64,000 bases of DNA from Hermodice carunculata (Eukaryota; Annelida; Polychaeta; Eunicida; Amphinomidae). Below are positions 34,001 to 44,600 of the stretch, piece by piece. The notes under the pieces are model-generated. The model made no database searches and was not told where the DNA came from. It saw nothing but the letters and a program-made list of their open reading frames with translations. How positions within the stretch are numbered: the stretch's first letter is position 1; every line of letters starts with the position of its first letter. The stretch covers positions 56,123,532 to 56,187,531 of the forward strand of contig OZ026628.1 in NCBI GenBank assembly GCA_964020975.1, written 5' to 3'. The position numbers and the translations under genes were made by a program.

Positions 34001-36414
34001 GGTTAGAATTAGCAGTTCTAGATACAGTTAAAGAGGACAACAAATTGCAGAACTTGGAAAAGATTATAAAATGGATATTCACATTTTATGACAAGTACAA
34101 TGCCAAAAACAGGAGGGAAGCTAAAGCAATAGCAAGTGTGCTAGAGGAAGAGTTCGTCTATTTGCCCCCTATCCATGAGGTATGTTGATGAATTTGTATT
34201 TGACTGTCAACTTGTCAGTGTTACTAGTCAATACAGTTTACTGTCACTGTTAATAATATGTAAAGTGTAAATATAGATTTGTTACATCATATAATATTTA
34301 TGAGAACTGAAATTAGAAAAATTGAATGATTAATTTAGTATTTATGAATTTTGCCAAACAAACTTGATACATATTACTGTCAAGTGTCATATATTGATTA
34401 ATTTGAAATTAATAGTAAAAGTTTAACTTTTAGTCAAAATAAAAGAAATGGATCACTGGCCTAAGCCCTTGAATTGGTTTCTGACTGGGTCACCCCCATG
34501 ATACCGGGTTAACCCAGGCCCTGACCTGTGCTTTTGAAATTCAGTTTCTGTTTGATTTACATGTTGACTGACACTGAGACTGCCACCTATATTTTGAATA
34601 GTTTTTTTAATTAATGAAGCTAAGACACTTTTTCATCTTGGACTCGTTTTAGGTTCGCTGGGTTGCAAGTAAGCTACGTGTTGACAAGGCTCTTATCAAG
34701 GACTTGCATGTGGTGGCTACACATCTTGAAAATGTGGCTGCAGGCAAAGCTGGGTACAAAGTCCAATCCGAAAAGGCAGTCAAGGCCAACACTTATCTGA
34801 AGGAAATCTTGCAGGTTCAGTTTCTCAAGACTCTGTATTTCTTCACGGATGTTCATGAGGAAATTACTAAGCTCTCAAAGGTAAACATAACCAGGATAAT
34901 ATATGAAGAAAAAAAAAAGGAAAAAACTCCCACCATTCTTGATAAGACTAAAGTTGTAAATTTTGTCATTAATTAATTTTACTTACTCCTGTCATTAATT
35001 ATTATACAAAGTTGAAACCTACTTTTCTACCCTATACATTTTGTAATTAATTTATTTGAACTGGTAATTATGGTTAAATTGTGTTGTCCACACAGATAAG
35101 CTTATTTTTACGAAGTAATTTGTCAATTTAATGAAAGAACTCATGATCGATGAATCAGGGTAAATAATAAAAAAATGATCACTCTGAATGAAGTTAGTAA
35201 AACTCACTTTTTCTGTGTCTACCATTATGATTTGGCTTTGAAATGTATTTACCAGTTAATTTGTTACATTGGGATGACTGATCATCTAGAAGTTCATTAT
35301 CATGATCTGATCTGCTCTTTTTTTAAATAGGTAAGAGTGATGGATCATCATTTAGAAATGGTAAATTGAGAATTTTTAATTTTCGATTTTATTTCTTTAG
35401 TTCTTCCAGAGAGATGATGTGCTTATATTTGAAGTTGATCAAATGGTGGATGCATGCATCATGGCTCTTATGAACATGAAGAATAACCCTGGGAAGACGA
35501 TGCAGAAATTCCTCACGAACTACCAGCCAAGTGACAGTACCTTCATCACACACTGTGGTGCCACACTTAAGCTGTCTCAGGGTGGAGGTGGCCGCTCTCG
35601 GTCTGCCTGGAAGTCTGGTCCAGATAATGATTCTTCAGTACCACTATACCCTGATGATTCTTTGACAGGTCTTTTGAATGAGATGATCTCGTACATAGAA
35701 TCAAGATTAAAAAATTTCAAGGAACCACCATTCAAATGTTTTGGGTTCTTCAATTACAATCTTTACCCAAGTGCTTTAGAAGACTTGGCCCAACATGGGA
35801 ATGAAGACCTTGAGCAGCTCTTAGAACATTACAAAGAGGCAGTGGGAGAAGATCTAGTTGCTGAGGCAAAAGTCCAATTTCAAATTTTTAAGGTGCACCT
35901 TGCAAAATACAAAGGTCAAAATCCACATCTGATTTTTAAATATTTGTTAAAGACCTGCTTTGATTTGGATGTGCAAAGCTCCCAGCAAGCTGAGTCTCAC
36001 TGTCAGGCTGATGAAGAACAGGTACCAGCTATCTTCAATAGCTTTAGGGCAATGTTGGTAATTTTGGAGCTCATGATGACTGTCAGCCATTCGACTGCTA
36101 AGGCAGAGAGATCTTTCTCACGCATGAACTTGCTCAAGACCCCCCAAAGACAAACCATGACTCAAGACTTGCTACAGGAGTTAATGGTTATTAGTATGGA
36201 GGGGCCATCTGTCAAAGATTACAATCCGCAAAATGCCATAGAGCACTGGCTAAATGCTGGTGTTCGAAACCGCTACAACTTTAACTACAGGACCCCAGTC
36301 CCTTGCCCAGACTCTGGCAGAAGTCCTTGTAATGACACTGGAAAAACAAATTCAATGTTGCAGTCCCATGTCACTAAACACAGTGATGTTTCTGTAGTTC
36401 ATTATATTGAATGA
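24892..36414 (+). CDS. hAT transposase (ZNF862/C17orf113-like), five exons, intact
   Basis: Five exons (24892-25050, 31051-31250, 33327-34179, 34653-34880, 35401-36414) join in frame to 818 codons including the stop, giving 817 residues. All introns are GT-AG and all phases agree. Residues 1-53 are basic and low in structure. A TTF/BED-type zinc finger spans about 56-111 (C74, C77, then LxxHxxSxxH with H105 and H111). The RNase H-like core has D237 in SDGSTD, D312 in TNFDGAAVMQG, the WCVAHRLELA block at 340-349, and E716 in STAKAERSFS at the start of the C-terminal hAT dimerisation region (711-744). These positions match the D, D and E of hAT transposases. The protein should bind the element's ends and cut and rejoin DNA in the nucleus. 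ZNF862, KIAA1586 and C17orf113 are domesticated relatives; here the flanking terminal repeats and target duplication argue for a mobile copy. The start was chosen as ATG at 24892 (context GCAATATGG). Confidence 0.88.
25178..25271 (-). repeat. Split direct repeat B2
   Basis: 94 bp, identical to 25747-25840. Contains TACTCCATACTAAATACTT. Forms the outer 3' end of the retroelement. Confidence 0.88.
25517..25747 (-). repeat. Split direct repeat A2
   Basis: 231 bp, differing from A1 (30307-30537) at four positions. It contains CCCGCCAAACCGC and CCCGCCAAATCGC, GC-rich words that could be promoter or recombination sites. It touches B1 on its inner side. Confidence 0.88.
25747..25840 (-). repeat. 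Split direct repeat B1
   Basis: 94 bp, identical to B2 (25178-25271). It lies between the recombinase region and A2. Confidence 0.88.
25913..26965 (-). mobile_element. Part of the retroelement: tyrosine recombinase region
   Basis: This part of the split-repeat retroelement encodes a tyrosine recombinase of about 350 residues. Family marks are an arginine block (FSGFLRYNELSLLRC), the HSFRSGGATAAA block (HxxR), and RHGRW followed by an RYV tyrosine near the C-terminus. In this order the enzyme, rather than a DDE integrase, inserts a circular DNA copy. This region reads as a single open stretch. Confidence 0.85.
26966..27558 (-). repeat. Non-coding gap of the retroelement with 78-bp tandem repeats
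   Basis: The word CGCCTCCTCAGTGGGC recurs at 27282, 27360 and 27439 (spacing 78-79 bp), with a weaker copy at about 27220. Each unit also carries a second GGGGC/CCCAC-rich block. The repeat lies between the RNase H and recombinase regions and is part of the element rather than a later insertion, as far as can be told. Confidence 0.75.
27559..30312 (-). mobile_element. Part of the retroelement: gag-like, RT and RNase H regions
   Basis: On the minus strand a basic, coiled-coil-like N-terminal region is followed by a zinc knuckle (CFLCGQTGHWKSQC), then reverse transcriptase blocks (LRLILDLSYIN, FSFDIRSAYHHIEI, PPFGLCTAVYLFTK, a YVDD box) and an RNase H region ending in an IDRFATAYNTKC-like block. 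RT followed by RNase H and then a recombinase is the order seen in Ngaro elements. The coding part is treated as a fossil with a few breaks. Confidence 0.83.
30307..30537 (-). repeat. Split direct repeat A1
   Basis: 231 bp; outer 5' end of the retroelement. Four differences from A2. Confidence 0.88.
30538..31050. other. hAT intron 1, right end
   Basis: Unremarkable AT-rich intron ending in the acceptor TTTGAACTTTCAG before exon 2. No other feature seen. Confidence 0.6.
31051..31250 (+). CDS. hAT transposase exon 2, zinc finger
   Basis: Acceptor GAACTTTCAG, donor AAAG|GTATTT; 200 nt, phase 0 in and phase 2 out. Encodes TSWKTTYPWLDYIP, then the C-x2-C pair (CTLC) and LKHHSVSKQH: a TTF/BED-type DNA-binding finger. 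Confidence 0.87.
31389..32909 (-). mobile_element. Tc1-type transposon in hAT intron 2
   Basis: A 1,521-bp element with perfect 27-bp inverted repeats (CTGAACCCCAATGAAAAGTA then TCCACAT) at 31389-31415 and 32883-32909. TA flanks both ends (31387-31388, 32910-32911). It carries a near-complete Tc1 transposase gene on the minus strand, antisense to the hAT gene, and lies wholly within the intron. Perfect ends and an almost intact gene point to a recent insertion. Confidence 0.92.
31599..32617 (-). CDS. Tc1-family transposase, frameshifted near its N-terminus
   Basis: From 32534 to 31599 an open frame of 311 residues reads a helix-turn-helix DNA-binding region (MGCTRRTIQRLIERQ), then the catalytic residues: D in VLFTDESRF, D in FQQDNARAHSA and E in SPDLSPIEHLWD. 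There are 34 residues between the second D and the E, the DD34E spacing of Tc1. The likely true start is ATG at 32617 (MPRLSQGQRHHALGL). That part is one base out of frame with AEGGVPITQIAQRMGC, with the missing base near 32570-32576. So the copy lacks only a short N-terminal stretch in frame, and it may be inactive. It ends DARGGHIPY, typical of this group. Confidence 0.9.
32910..33326. other. hAT intron 2, right end
   Basis: AT-rich intron ending in acceptor TTAATTTTTACAG. It contains a small GC patch, CCAGGGCCCTGGCC, at about 33270. No gene. Confidence 0.6.
33327..34179 (+). CDS. hAT transposase exon 3, catalytic core
   Basis: Acceptor TTTTTACAG, donor GAG|GTATGT; 853 nt, phase 2 in and phase 0 out. 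Carries the first two catalytic aspartates (SDGSTD and TNFDGAAVMQG) and the WCVAHRLELA block. Confidence 0.9.
34653..34880 (+). CDS. hAT transposase exon 4
   Basis: Acceptor CTCGTTTTAG, donor AAAG|GTAAAC; 228 nt, phase 0 at both ends. Starts VRWVASKLRVDKALI; RW is the conserved 'TRW' position of the hAT insertion domain. Confidence 0.85.
34881..35400. other. hAT intron 4
   Basis: AT-rich, no gene, ends in TTTATTTCTTTAG. Nothing else seen. Confidence 0.65.
35401..36414 (+). CDS. hAT transposase exon 5 with dimerisation region
   Basis: 1,014 nt to the TGA stop at 36412-36414. Carries the catalytic glutamate in STAKAERSFSRMN and the hAT C-terminal dimerisation block ending LLQELMVISMEGP. A glycine/serine-rich insert (GGGGRSRSAWKSG) lies near its start. 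Confidence 0.9.
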   Translation, partial: FFQRDDVLIFEVDQMVDACIMALMNMKNNPGKTMQKFLTNYQPSDSTFITHCGATLKLSQGGGGRSRSAWKSGPDNDSSVPLYPDDSLTGLLNEMISYIESRLKNFKEPPFKCFGFFNYNLYPSALEDLAQHGNEDLEQLLEHYKEAVGEDLVAEAKVQFQIFKVHLAKYKGQNPHLIFKYLLKTCFDLDVQSSQQAESHCQADEEQVPAIFNSFRAMLVILELMMTVSHSTAKAERSFSRMNLLKTPQRQTMTQDLLQELMVISMEGPSVKDYNPQNAIEHWLNAGVRNRYNFNYRTPVPCPDSGRSPCNDTGKTNSMLQSHVTKHSDVSVVHYIE

Positions 36415-38650
36415 AAATTTCACAATTTATATGATCTGATGCACAGACTGTTCATGACAGCTTGCCAGTATTAATTATATTTGTCACAATCACTGAGACA
36501 GTGAGTCACTGAGTGAACTCTTGTTCCTTTTCATGACAGTTATGAGTATATTACTGTCAGTGTCTGTCAGGACTGTCAACTAGATCTTGACAAGATCATC
36601 TAGTCATATAAAACTTATTGAGTTTCTTGCATGAATCGCCGATTCAATATTGATGACATGTCAGAGTGTCAATATTATTTAATCTAGTCATAATGTTGTG
36701 AGGAAGTTCCGAACTTCTGAAGTATAAGACTCAGTGTTAAACATGTTAAATGTTAAGTGCTATTATTGTGATGTCAAAGTATGATTATCACTTCTTTGAA
36801 AAGTTTAACTGTTGAAAATTTGCTCATTGTTGCATAACTTAAGGAGTGTGATAATAAGTCACAGTTGGAGTCCAGAATGAGACCTAATGCTTTTAGTTTG
36901 TGACAGAATATCAGATATCCATGATATCAGATGTCCATTGGTATTTTTATCATTTGACTTTAAGGTAATTGAAAACCAAATTTAGAATAAATGCATTTAA
37001 TTAATGTCAGAATTACTTACAAATTTACATAAAGTTTCATTATCATTGTGTTTGAATTTGATTATATTAAAGAAGTCAATCATAATTATTTAATAACATC
37101 ATAAAAGAGACCATTCATGATTGAAGGTGAATGCAGCCAGGCTGGCTGCAATTGGGTTTAAGTCACAGACACAGTTACATGCACTTCAGAAGCCAGGTGC
37201 CTTGAAGGTGCCTATAGTATAAGGAACTGTTGAGTTTAAGTGTTGTTTTGTATTGCTGAATTAGGCCTAACTGGACTACTGTCTACAACCAGTAATGTAC
37301 ATGGATGCTTCTTACATCATATAGACAGCTGATCAGTTTACTTTACTAATAGTGCCTCTGCTCCAAGATGGTTATTCTGGTAATAAATGTGTATTATTTA
37401 ACAGTGTCTACCTTTAGACTGTCACAGATGCTTGTTCAACAGAGTGATTTTCAATTTCAGTTCATTCTAATTGAAATCTTAATTCCTGCCAAAAATAAAA
37501 GGAATTAAAAAGTTAATTTGTCAATATAGTTTATTCTCTTGTCTTTTTATTACAAGCAGCTGTTTCCTTGAATGCAACCACATTATCACATATCATAGAC
37601 CAGTACATATATAATTCAGCTTGGAAGTTCAAGTCTTCAGGAACCAGTCTTATTAGTAGCTGTAAGTGTTGTCAGTCTGCAGCTCTGCCCCAGTAGCCAT
37701 CATCTAATTCTTTGCTTTTCAGAACCAGTTTCAGCAGTGGTAGCACTGTGATGCTAAATTAGCTGTTGTCTGCTCCCACTCCCTTTGTCCTCCAGCTGAC
37801 CATTGCATCTTCAAATGTGAAGTTACGGGGAATCCCCCAAACTTTCAAGTGAACCCAGGATTCAATATGGTCAGAAGGAGAACAAAGGACGCCAGGCTTG
37901 CAACTGGCATGAGTAGTGCATGGGCTGTGAACAGGTCAGAAGTCTTGAAATTTTACAGATTTTTATCAGTAAGTGACATTTGCTTGTGGTCAGTCAAAAT
38001 TGACAGATTTTAAAATTATTTGAGAACATTTAAAAATTCTGTAATATATTCAATTTGATCTGTTACTCAATCCAGCAAACATGCAACAATCAGAAAACTA
38101 ATTTATTTAAATTTTGAATCATTAATTTGAATATTTTATAAGAATATTTTCTAAGCTGTGACCAGTCACCTTCATTGCTTAATATTGTAACAGCTGGGCC
38201 AAGTTTCTTCCATATTACTTAAGCAGGCTAAAAAGCAGGTGAATATATACAGTGCAATGAAGCATGATGCAGTCAGTTTCTAATAGTGTATGTGACTAAC
38301 AGAATAAGTAGTATGTATTATGAAAGTTGAACTGTCACAGCACTACAAGCAAAGCAGAGGTAAAGCCAAAGTTCAGAGTTTTTCTACAAACAACACCAAG
38401 GGATTAGGCATGCACTACTCAGTCAGGCGTGGTTAAACAAGCAGCTGATGCCACTATAGAAAACCCATCTATTTATATTTTAAATACCCATTCAGAATAT
38501 TCTCTATGTGTTACTGCAGTGTTACAGGAAAAATTAAGTAAAAGATCATTATGAATGAAAAATTCTGATCATTTTTGGGACTTGCCATAATATTCCTGGG
38601 GCTTACAAATTTTACAGCCCAAAAGCCCCACTTAGTCCTGCCACTTTTTG
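36415..38650. other. hAT 3' region, no further gene
   Basis: AT-rich tail of the transposon. AATAAA words at about 36987 and 37383 are candidate poly-A signals for the transposase. From about 36430 to 36680 the words CTGTCA and TGACAG are dense, on both strands. No reading frame of note. Confidence 0.55.
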
Positions 38651-38665
38651 AAATGCACAGGCCTG
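38651..38665 (-). repeat. hAT right terminal inverted repeat
   Basis: AAATGCACAGGCCTG, the inverted partner of 24589-24603 with one mismatch. Confidence 0.88.
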
Positions 38666-38670
38666 CACTT
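38666..38670. other. 5-bp target-site duplication, right copy
   Basis: CACTT, the duplicate of 24584-24588. The satellite continues from here as CACTTAGATATTTTAGC. Confidence 0.88.
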
Positions 38671-41600
38671 AGATATTTTAGCTGAATTTAGTGCCCAACC
38701 CTCAGACTGGTAGTTTCGAATTAGCGAATTAGAATCATTTTGCGATGACTGTGTTCTGTGTTGTTCCCTGCAGCCTGATTCATGTTTTCCGTGTAGCAAG
38801 GCAGGAAACCAGCCAAGGCCATAGCCTGGGGCCGGTTAGTGTTTATTCCCTGAAGAAGGACTAATGATCCGAAAATTTGAGAAAAATGTTAATAATGATT
38901 CAGTTTTCATGGGTTCTAGACTGCACTTCCGCTTCCTGTTTGCTTCAAAAAACAACTTTTGTGCCGCAAGCAATTCAGGCCATCCACAAGCAAGATAAGG
39001 GAGTATGATTTAATTTGTTTCCTGTACGCACGTAACGGTTTAGCTTCCTTCGGGAGCTAATATGTAACAGCCAGGCTGTGGAAGCTCCCGAAGGCAAAGT
39101 ACGACTCGCATGGCCTGCTATCCCAGGCATGCTGGCTTTGACTCAACGCTTTGTCGCCCTACTGTGTTTGGTGTCTTTCCAAGCGTGATTCATATTTTGC
39201 GATGACTGCTGGGTGCTCGAGTATCTGTACGACTTAGCGGCGAGGCAGGGAACCAGCCAAGGCCATAGCCTGGGGCCGGTGAGCATTTATCTGTGCTTAT
39301 CAACTGTCATTCCCTGAAGAAGGACTAGTGATCCGAAAATTTGAGAAAAATATTAATAATTATGTTTATGACAATGAACTTGTTCTTTCACTTGAGTTAA
39401 TCTGTCGCGGAGCATGATTCAGTTTTCATGGGTTCTAGACTGCACTTCCGCTTCCTGTTTGCTTCAAAAAACAACTTCCGTTTTAGCTGAATTTTGTGCC
39501 CAACCCTCAGGCTGGTAGTTTCGAATTGGCATGAATTTAGCCCCAACATATATCACATTTACACAGATCATCCGACAAAAAAAAAAAGTATTTTGGGAGA
39601 TAAGATAATATGTAACAACCAGGGTGTGGAAGCTCCTGAAGGCAAAGTACGACTCGCATGGCCTGCTATCGCAGGCATGCTCGTTTTGACTCGACGCTTT
39701 GTCGCCCTACTGTGTTTGGTGTCTTTCCAAGCGTGATTCATATTTTGCGATGACTGTGTTCTGTGTAGTTCCCTGCAGCCTGATTCATGTTTTCCGTGCA
39801 GCAAGGCAGGAAACCAGCCAAGGCCATAGCCTGGGGCCGGTTAGTGTTTATCTTTACTTATCAACTGTCATTCCCTGCAGAAGGACTAATGATCCGAAAA
39901 TTTGAGAAAAATGTTAATAATTATGTACACGACAATGAACTTGTTCTTTCATTTGGGTTAATCTGTTGCCGAGAATGATTCAGTTTTCATGGGTTCTAGA
40001 CTGCACTTCCGCTTTCTGTTTGCTTCAAAAAACAACTTTTGTGCCGCAAGCAATTCAGGCCATCCACTAGCAAGATAAGGGAGCATAAATTAATTTGTTT
40101 CCTGTACGCACGTAACGGTTAAGCTCCCTTCGGGAGCTAATATGTAACAGCCAGGCTGTGGAAGCTCCCGAAAGCAAAGTACCACTCGCATGGCCTGCTA
40201 TAGCAGGCATGCTGGTTTTGACTCGACGCTTTGTCGCCCTACTGTGTTTGGTGTCTTTCCAAGCGTGATTCATATTTTGCGATGACTGCTCGGTGCTCAA
40301 GTATCTGTACGACGTAGTGGCAAGGCAGGGAACCATCCAAGGCCATAGCCTGGGGCCAGTGAGCCTTTATCTGTGCTTATCAACTGTCATTCCCTGAAGA
40401 AGGACTAATGATCCGAAAATTTGAGAAAAATATTAATAATTATGTTTATGACAATGAACTTGTTCTTTCATTTGGGTTAATCTGTGGCGGAGCATGATTC
40501 AGTTTTCATGGGTTCCTAGACTGTACTTCCGCTTCCTGTTTGCTTCAAAAAACAACTTCCGTGCCGCAAGCAATTCAGGCCATCCACTAGCAAGATAAGG
40601 GAGCATGAAATAATTTGTTTCCTGTACGCACGTAACGGTTTAGCTCCCTTCGGGAGCTATTAATGACTTTCAATGAGATATTTTTGTTGTCACTTAGATA
40701 TTTTAGCTGAATTTAGTGCCAAACCCTCAGGCTGGTAGTTTCGAATTGGCATGAATTTAGGCCCAACATATAACACAGAAATTCGATTAAAACACACATT
40801 TAAACGGATCATCCAACAAAAAAAAAGAAGTATTTTGGGAGATCAGATAATATGTAACAACCAGGGTGTGGAAGCTCCTGAAGGCAAAGTACGACTCGAC
40901 GCTTTGTGGCCCTACTGTGTTTGGTGTCTTTCCAAGCGTGATTCATATTTTGCGATGACTGTGTTCTGTGTAGTTCCCTGCAGCCTGATTCATATTTTCC
41001 GTGCAGCGAGGCAGGAAACCAGCCAAGGCCATAGCCTGGGGCCGGTGAGCGTTTATCTTTGCTTATCAACTGTCATTCCCTGAAGAAGGACTAATGATCC
41101 GAAAATTTGAGAAAAATATTAATAATTATGTACACGACAATGAACTTGTTCTTTCATTTGGGTTAATCTGTCCCCGAGAATGATTCAGTTTTCATGGGTT
41201 CTAGACTGCACTTCCGCTTCTTGTTTGATTAAAAATCAACTTCCGTGCCGCAAGCAATTCAGGCCATCCACTAGCAAGATAAGGGGGCATGAATTAATTT
41301 GTTTCCTGTACGCACGTAACGGTTTAGCTCCCTTCGGGAGCTAATATGTAACAGCCAGGCTGTGGAAGCTCCCGAAGGCAAAGTACGACTCGCATGGCCT
41401 GCAATGGCAGGCATGCTCGTTTTGACTCGACGCTTTGTCGCCCTACTGTGTTTGGTGTCTTTCCAAGCGTGATTCATATTTTGCGATGACTGCTCGGTGC
41501 TCGAGTATCTGTGCGACTTAGCGGCGAGGCAGGGATCCAGCCAAGGCCATAGCCTAGGGCCGGTGAGCATTTATCTGTGCTGATCAACTGTCATTCCCTG

Positions 41601-44600
41601 AAGAAGGACTAATGATTCGAAAATTTGAGAAAAACATTAATAATTATGTACACGACAATGACCTTGTTCTTTCATTTGGGTTAATCTGTGGCGGAGCATG
41701 ATTCAGTTTTCATGGGTTCTAGACTGTACTTCCGCTTCCTGTTTTCTTCAAAAAACAACTTCCGTGCCGCAAGCAATTCAGGCCATCCACTAGCAAGATA
41801 ATGGAGCATGAATTAATTTGTTTCCTGTACGCACGTAACGGTTTAGCTCCCTTCGGGAGCTTTTAATTACTTTCAATGAGATATTTTTGTTGTCACTTAG
41901 ATATTTTAGCTGAATTTAGTGCCCAACCCTCAGGCTGGTAGTTTCGAATTGGCATGAATTTAGCCCCAACATATAACACAGAAATTCGATTAAAACACAC
42001 ATTTACACGGATCATCTGACAAAAAAAAAAGAAGTATTTTGGGAGATAAGATAATGTGTAACAACCAGGCTGTCGAAGCTCCAGAAGGCAAAGTACGACT
42101 CGCATGGCCTGCTATCGCAGGCATGCTCGTTTTGACTTGACGCTTTGTCGCCCTACTGTGTTTGGTGTCTTTCCAAGCGTGATTCATATTTTCTGTGCAG
42201 TGAGGCAGGAAACCAGCAAAGGCCAAGGCTGGGGCTGGTGAGCATCTATCTTTGCTTATCAACTGTCATTCCCTGAAGAAGACTAATGATCCGAAAATTT
42301 GAGAAAAATATTAATAATTATGTACACGACAATGAACTTGTTCTTTCATTTGGGTTAATCTGTCGCCTAGAATGATTCAGTTTTCATGGGTTCTAGACTG
42401 CACTTCCGCTTCCTGTTTGCTTCAAAAAACAACTTCCGTGCCGCAAGCAATTCAGGCCATCCACTAGCAAGATTAAGGAGCATGAATTAATTTGTTTCCT
42501 GTACGCACTTAACGGCTTAGCTCCCTTCGGGAGCTAATATGTAACAGCTATGCTGTGGAAGCTCCCGAAGGTAAAGTAAGACTCGCATGGCCTGCTATCG
42601 CAGGCATGCTGGTTTTGACTCGAAGCTTTGTCGCCCTACTGTGTTTGGGCGTCTTTCCAAGCGTGATTCATATTTTGCGATGAGTGCTGGGTGCTCGAGT
42701 ATCTGTACGACTTAGCGGTGAGGCAGGGAACCAGCCAAGGCCATAGCCTGGGGCGGGTGAGCGTTTATCTGTGCTTATCAACTGTCATTCCCTGAAGAAG
42801 GACTAGTGATCCGAAAATTTGAGAAAAATATTAATAATTATGTTTATGACAATGAACTTGTTCTTTCACTTGGGTTAATCTGTCGCGGAGCATGATTCAG
42901 TTTTCATGGGTTCTAGACTGCACTCGCTTCCTGTTTGCTTCAAAAAACAACTTCCGTTTTAGCTGAATTTAGTGCCCCACCCTCAGGCTGGTAGATTCGA
43001 ATTGGCATGAATTTAGCCCCAACATATAACACATTTACACAGATCATCCGACAAAAAAAGAGAAGTATTTTGGGACATAAGATAATATGTAACAACCAGG
43101 CTGTGGAAGCTTCTTAAGGCAAAGTACGACTCGCATGGCCAGCTATGGCAGGCATGCTCGTTTTGACTCGACGCTTTGTCACCCTACTGTGTTTGGTGTC
43201 TTTCCAAGCGTGATTCATATTTTGCGATGACTGCTCGGTGCTCAAGTATCTGTACGACGTAACGGCAAGGCAGGGAACCAGCCAAGGCCATAGCCTGGGG
43301 CAGGTGAGCGTTTATCTGTGCTTATCAACTGTCATTCCCTGAAGAAGGACTAATGATCCGAAAATTTGAGAAAAATATTAATAAATATGTACACGACAAT
43401 GAACTTGTTCTTTCATTTGGGTTAATCTGTGGCGGGGCTTGATTCAGTTTTCATGGGTTCTAGACTGCACTTCCGCTTCCTGTTTGATTCAAAAAAAAAC
43501 TTCCGTGCCGCAAGTAATTCAGGCCATCCACTAGCAAGATAAGGGAGCATGCATTAATTTATTTCCTGTACGCACGTAACGGCTTAGCTCCCTTCGGGAG
43601 CTAATATGTAACAGCTATGCTGTGGAAGCTCCCGAAGGCAAAGTAAGACTCGCATGGCCTGCTATCCCAGGCATGCTGGTTTTGACTCAAAGCTTTGTCG
43701 CCCTACTGTGTTTGGGCGTCTTTCCAAGCGTGATTCATATTTTGCGATGAGTGCTGGGTGCTCGAGTATCTGTACGACTTAGCGGCGAGGCAGGGAACCA
43801 GCCAAGGCCATAGCCTGGGGATGGTGAGCGTTTATTTGTGCTTATCAACTGTCATTCCCTGAAGAAGGACTAGTGATCCGAAAATTTGAGAAAAATATTA
43901 ATAATTATGTTTATGACAATGAACTTGTTCTTTCATTTGGGTTAATCTGTGGCGGAGCATGATTCAGTTTTCATGGGTTGTAGACTGCACTTCCGCTTCC
44001 TGTTTGCTTCAAAAAACAACTTCCGTGCCGCAAGCAATTCAGGCCATCCACTAGCAAGATAAGGGAGCATGAATTAATTTGTTTCCTGTACGCACGTAAC
44101 GGTTTAGTCTCCTTCGGGAGCTATTAATTACTTTCAATGAGATATTTTTGTTGTCACTTAGATATTTTAGCTGAATTTAGTGCCCAACCCTCAGGCTGGT
44201 AGTTTCGAATTGGCATGAATTTAGGCCCAACATATAACACAGAAAATGATTAAAACACACATTTACACGGATCATCCGACAAAAAAAGAGAAGTATTTTG
44301 GGAGATAAGATAATATGTAACAACCAGGCTGTGGAAGCTCCCGAAGGCAAAGTACGACTCGCATGGCCTGCTATGGCAGGCATGCTCGTTTTGACTCGAC
44401 GCTATGTCGCCCTACTGTGTTTGGTGTCTTTCCAAGCGGAATTTATATTTTGCGATGACTGCTCGGTGCTCGAGTATCTGTACCACGTAGCGGCGAGGCA
44501 GGGAACCAGCCAAGGCCATAGCCTGGGGCCGGTGAGCATTTATCTGTGCTTATCAACTGTCATTCCCTGAAGAAGGACTAGTGATCCGAAAATTTGAGAA

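Larger units (their letters stand above)
24589..38665 (+). mobile_element. Giant hAT transposon with five-exon transposase
   Basis: A 14,077-bp DNA transposon. Its ends are CAGGGCTGTGCATTT and AAATGCACAGGCCTG, inverted repeats that match at 14 of 15 bases, and it is flanked by CACTT on both sides. A 5-bp duplication is shorter than the usual 8 bp of hAT elements, but hAT subgroups with 5- or 6-bp duplications are described. Cutting it out restores an ordinary satellite unit. It carries one spliced transposase gene on the plus strand, and later insertions have enlarged it: a 5.4-kb retroelement in intron 1 and a 1.5-kb Tc1 element in intron 2, both antisense. Without those it would be about 7.2 kb. 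Both subterminal regions contain an AATTTTACAG word followed by GC-richer sequence. Confidence 0.88.
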
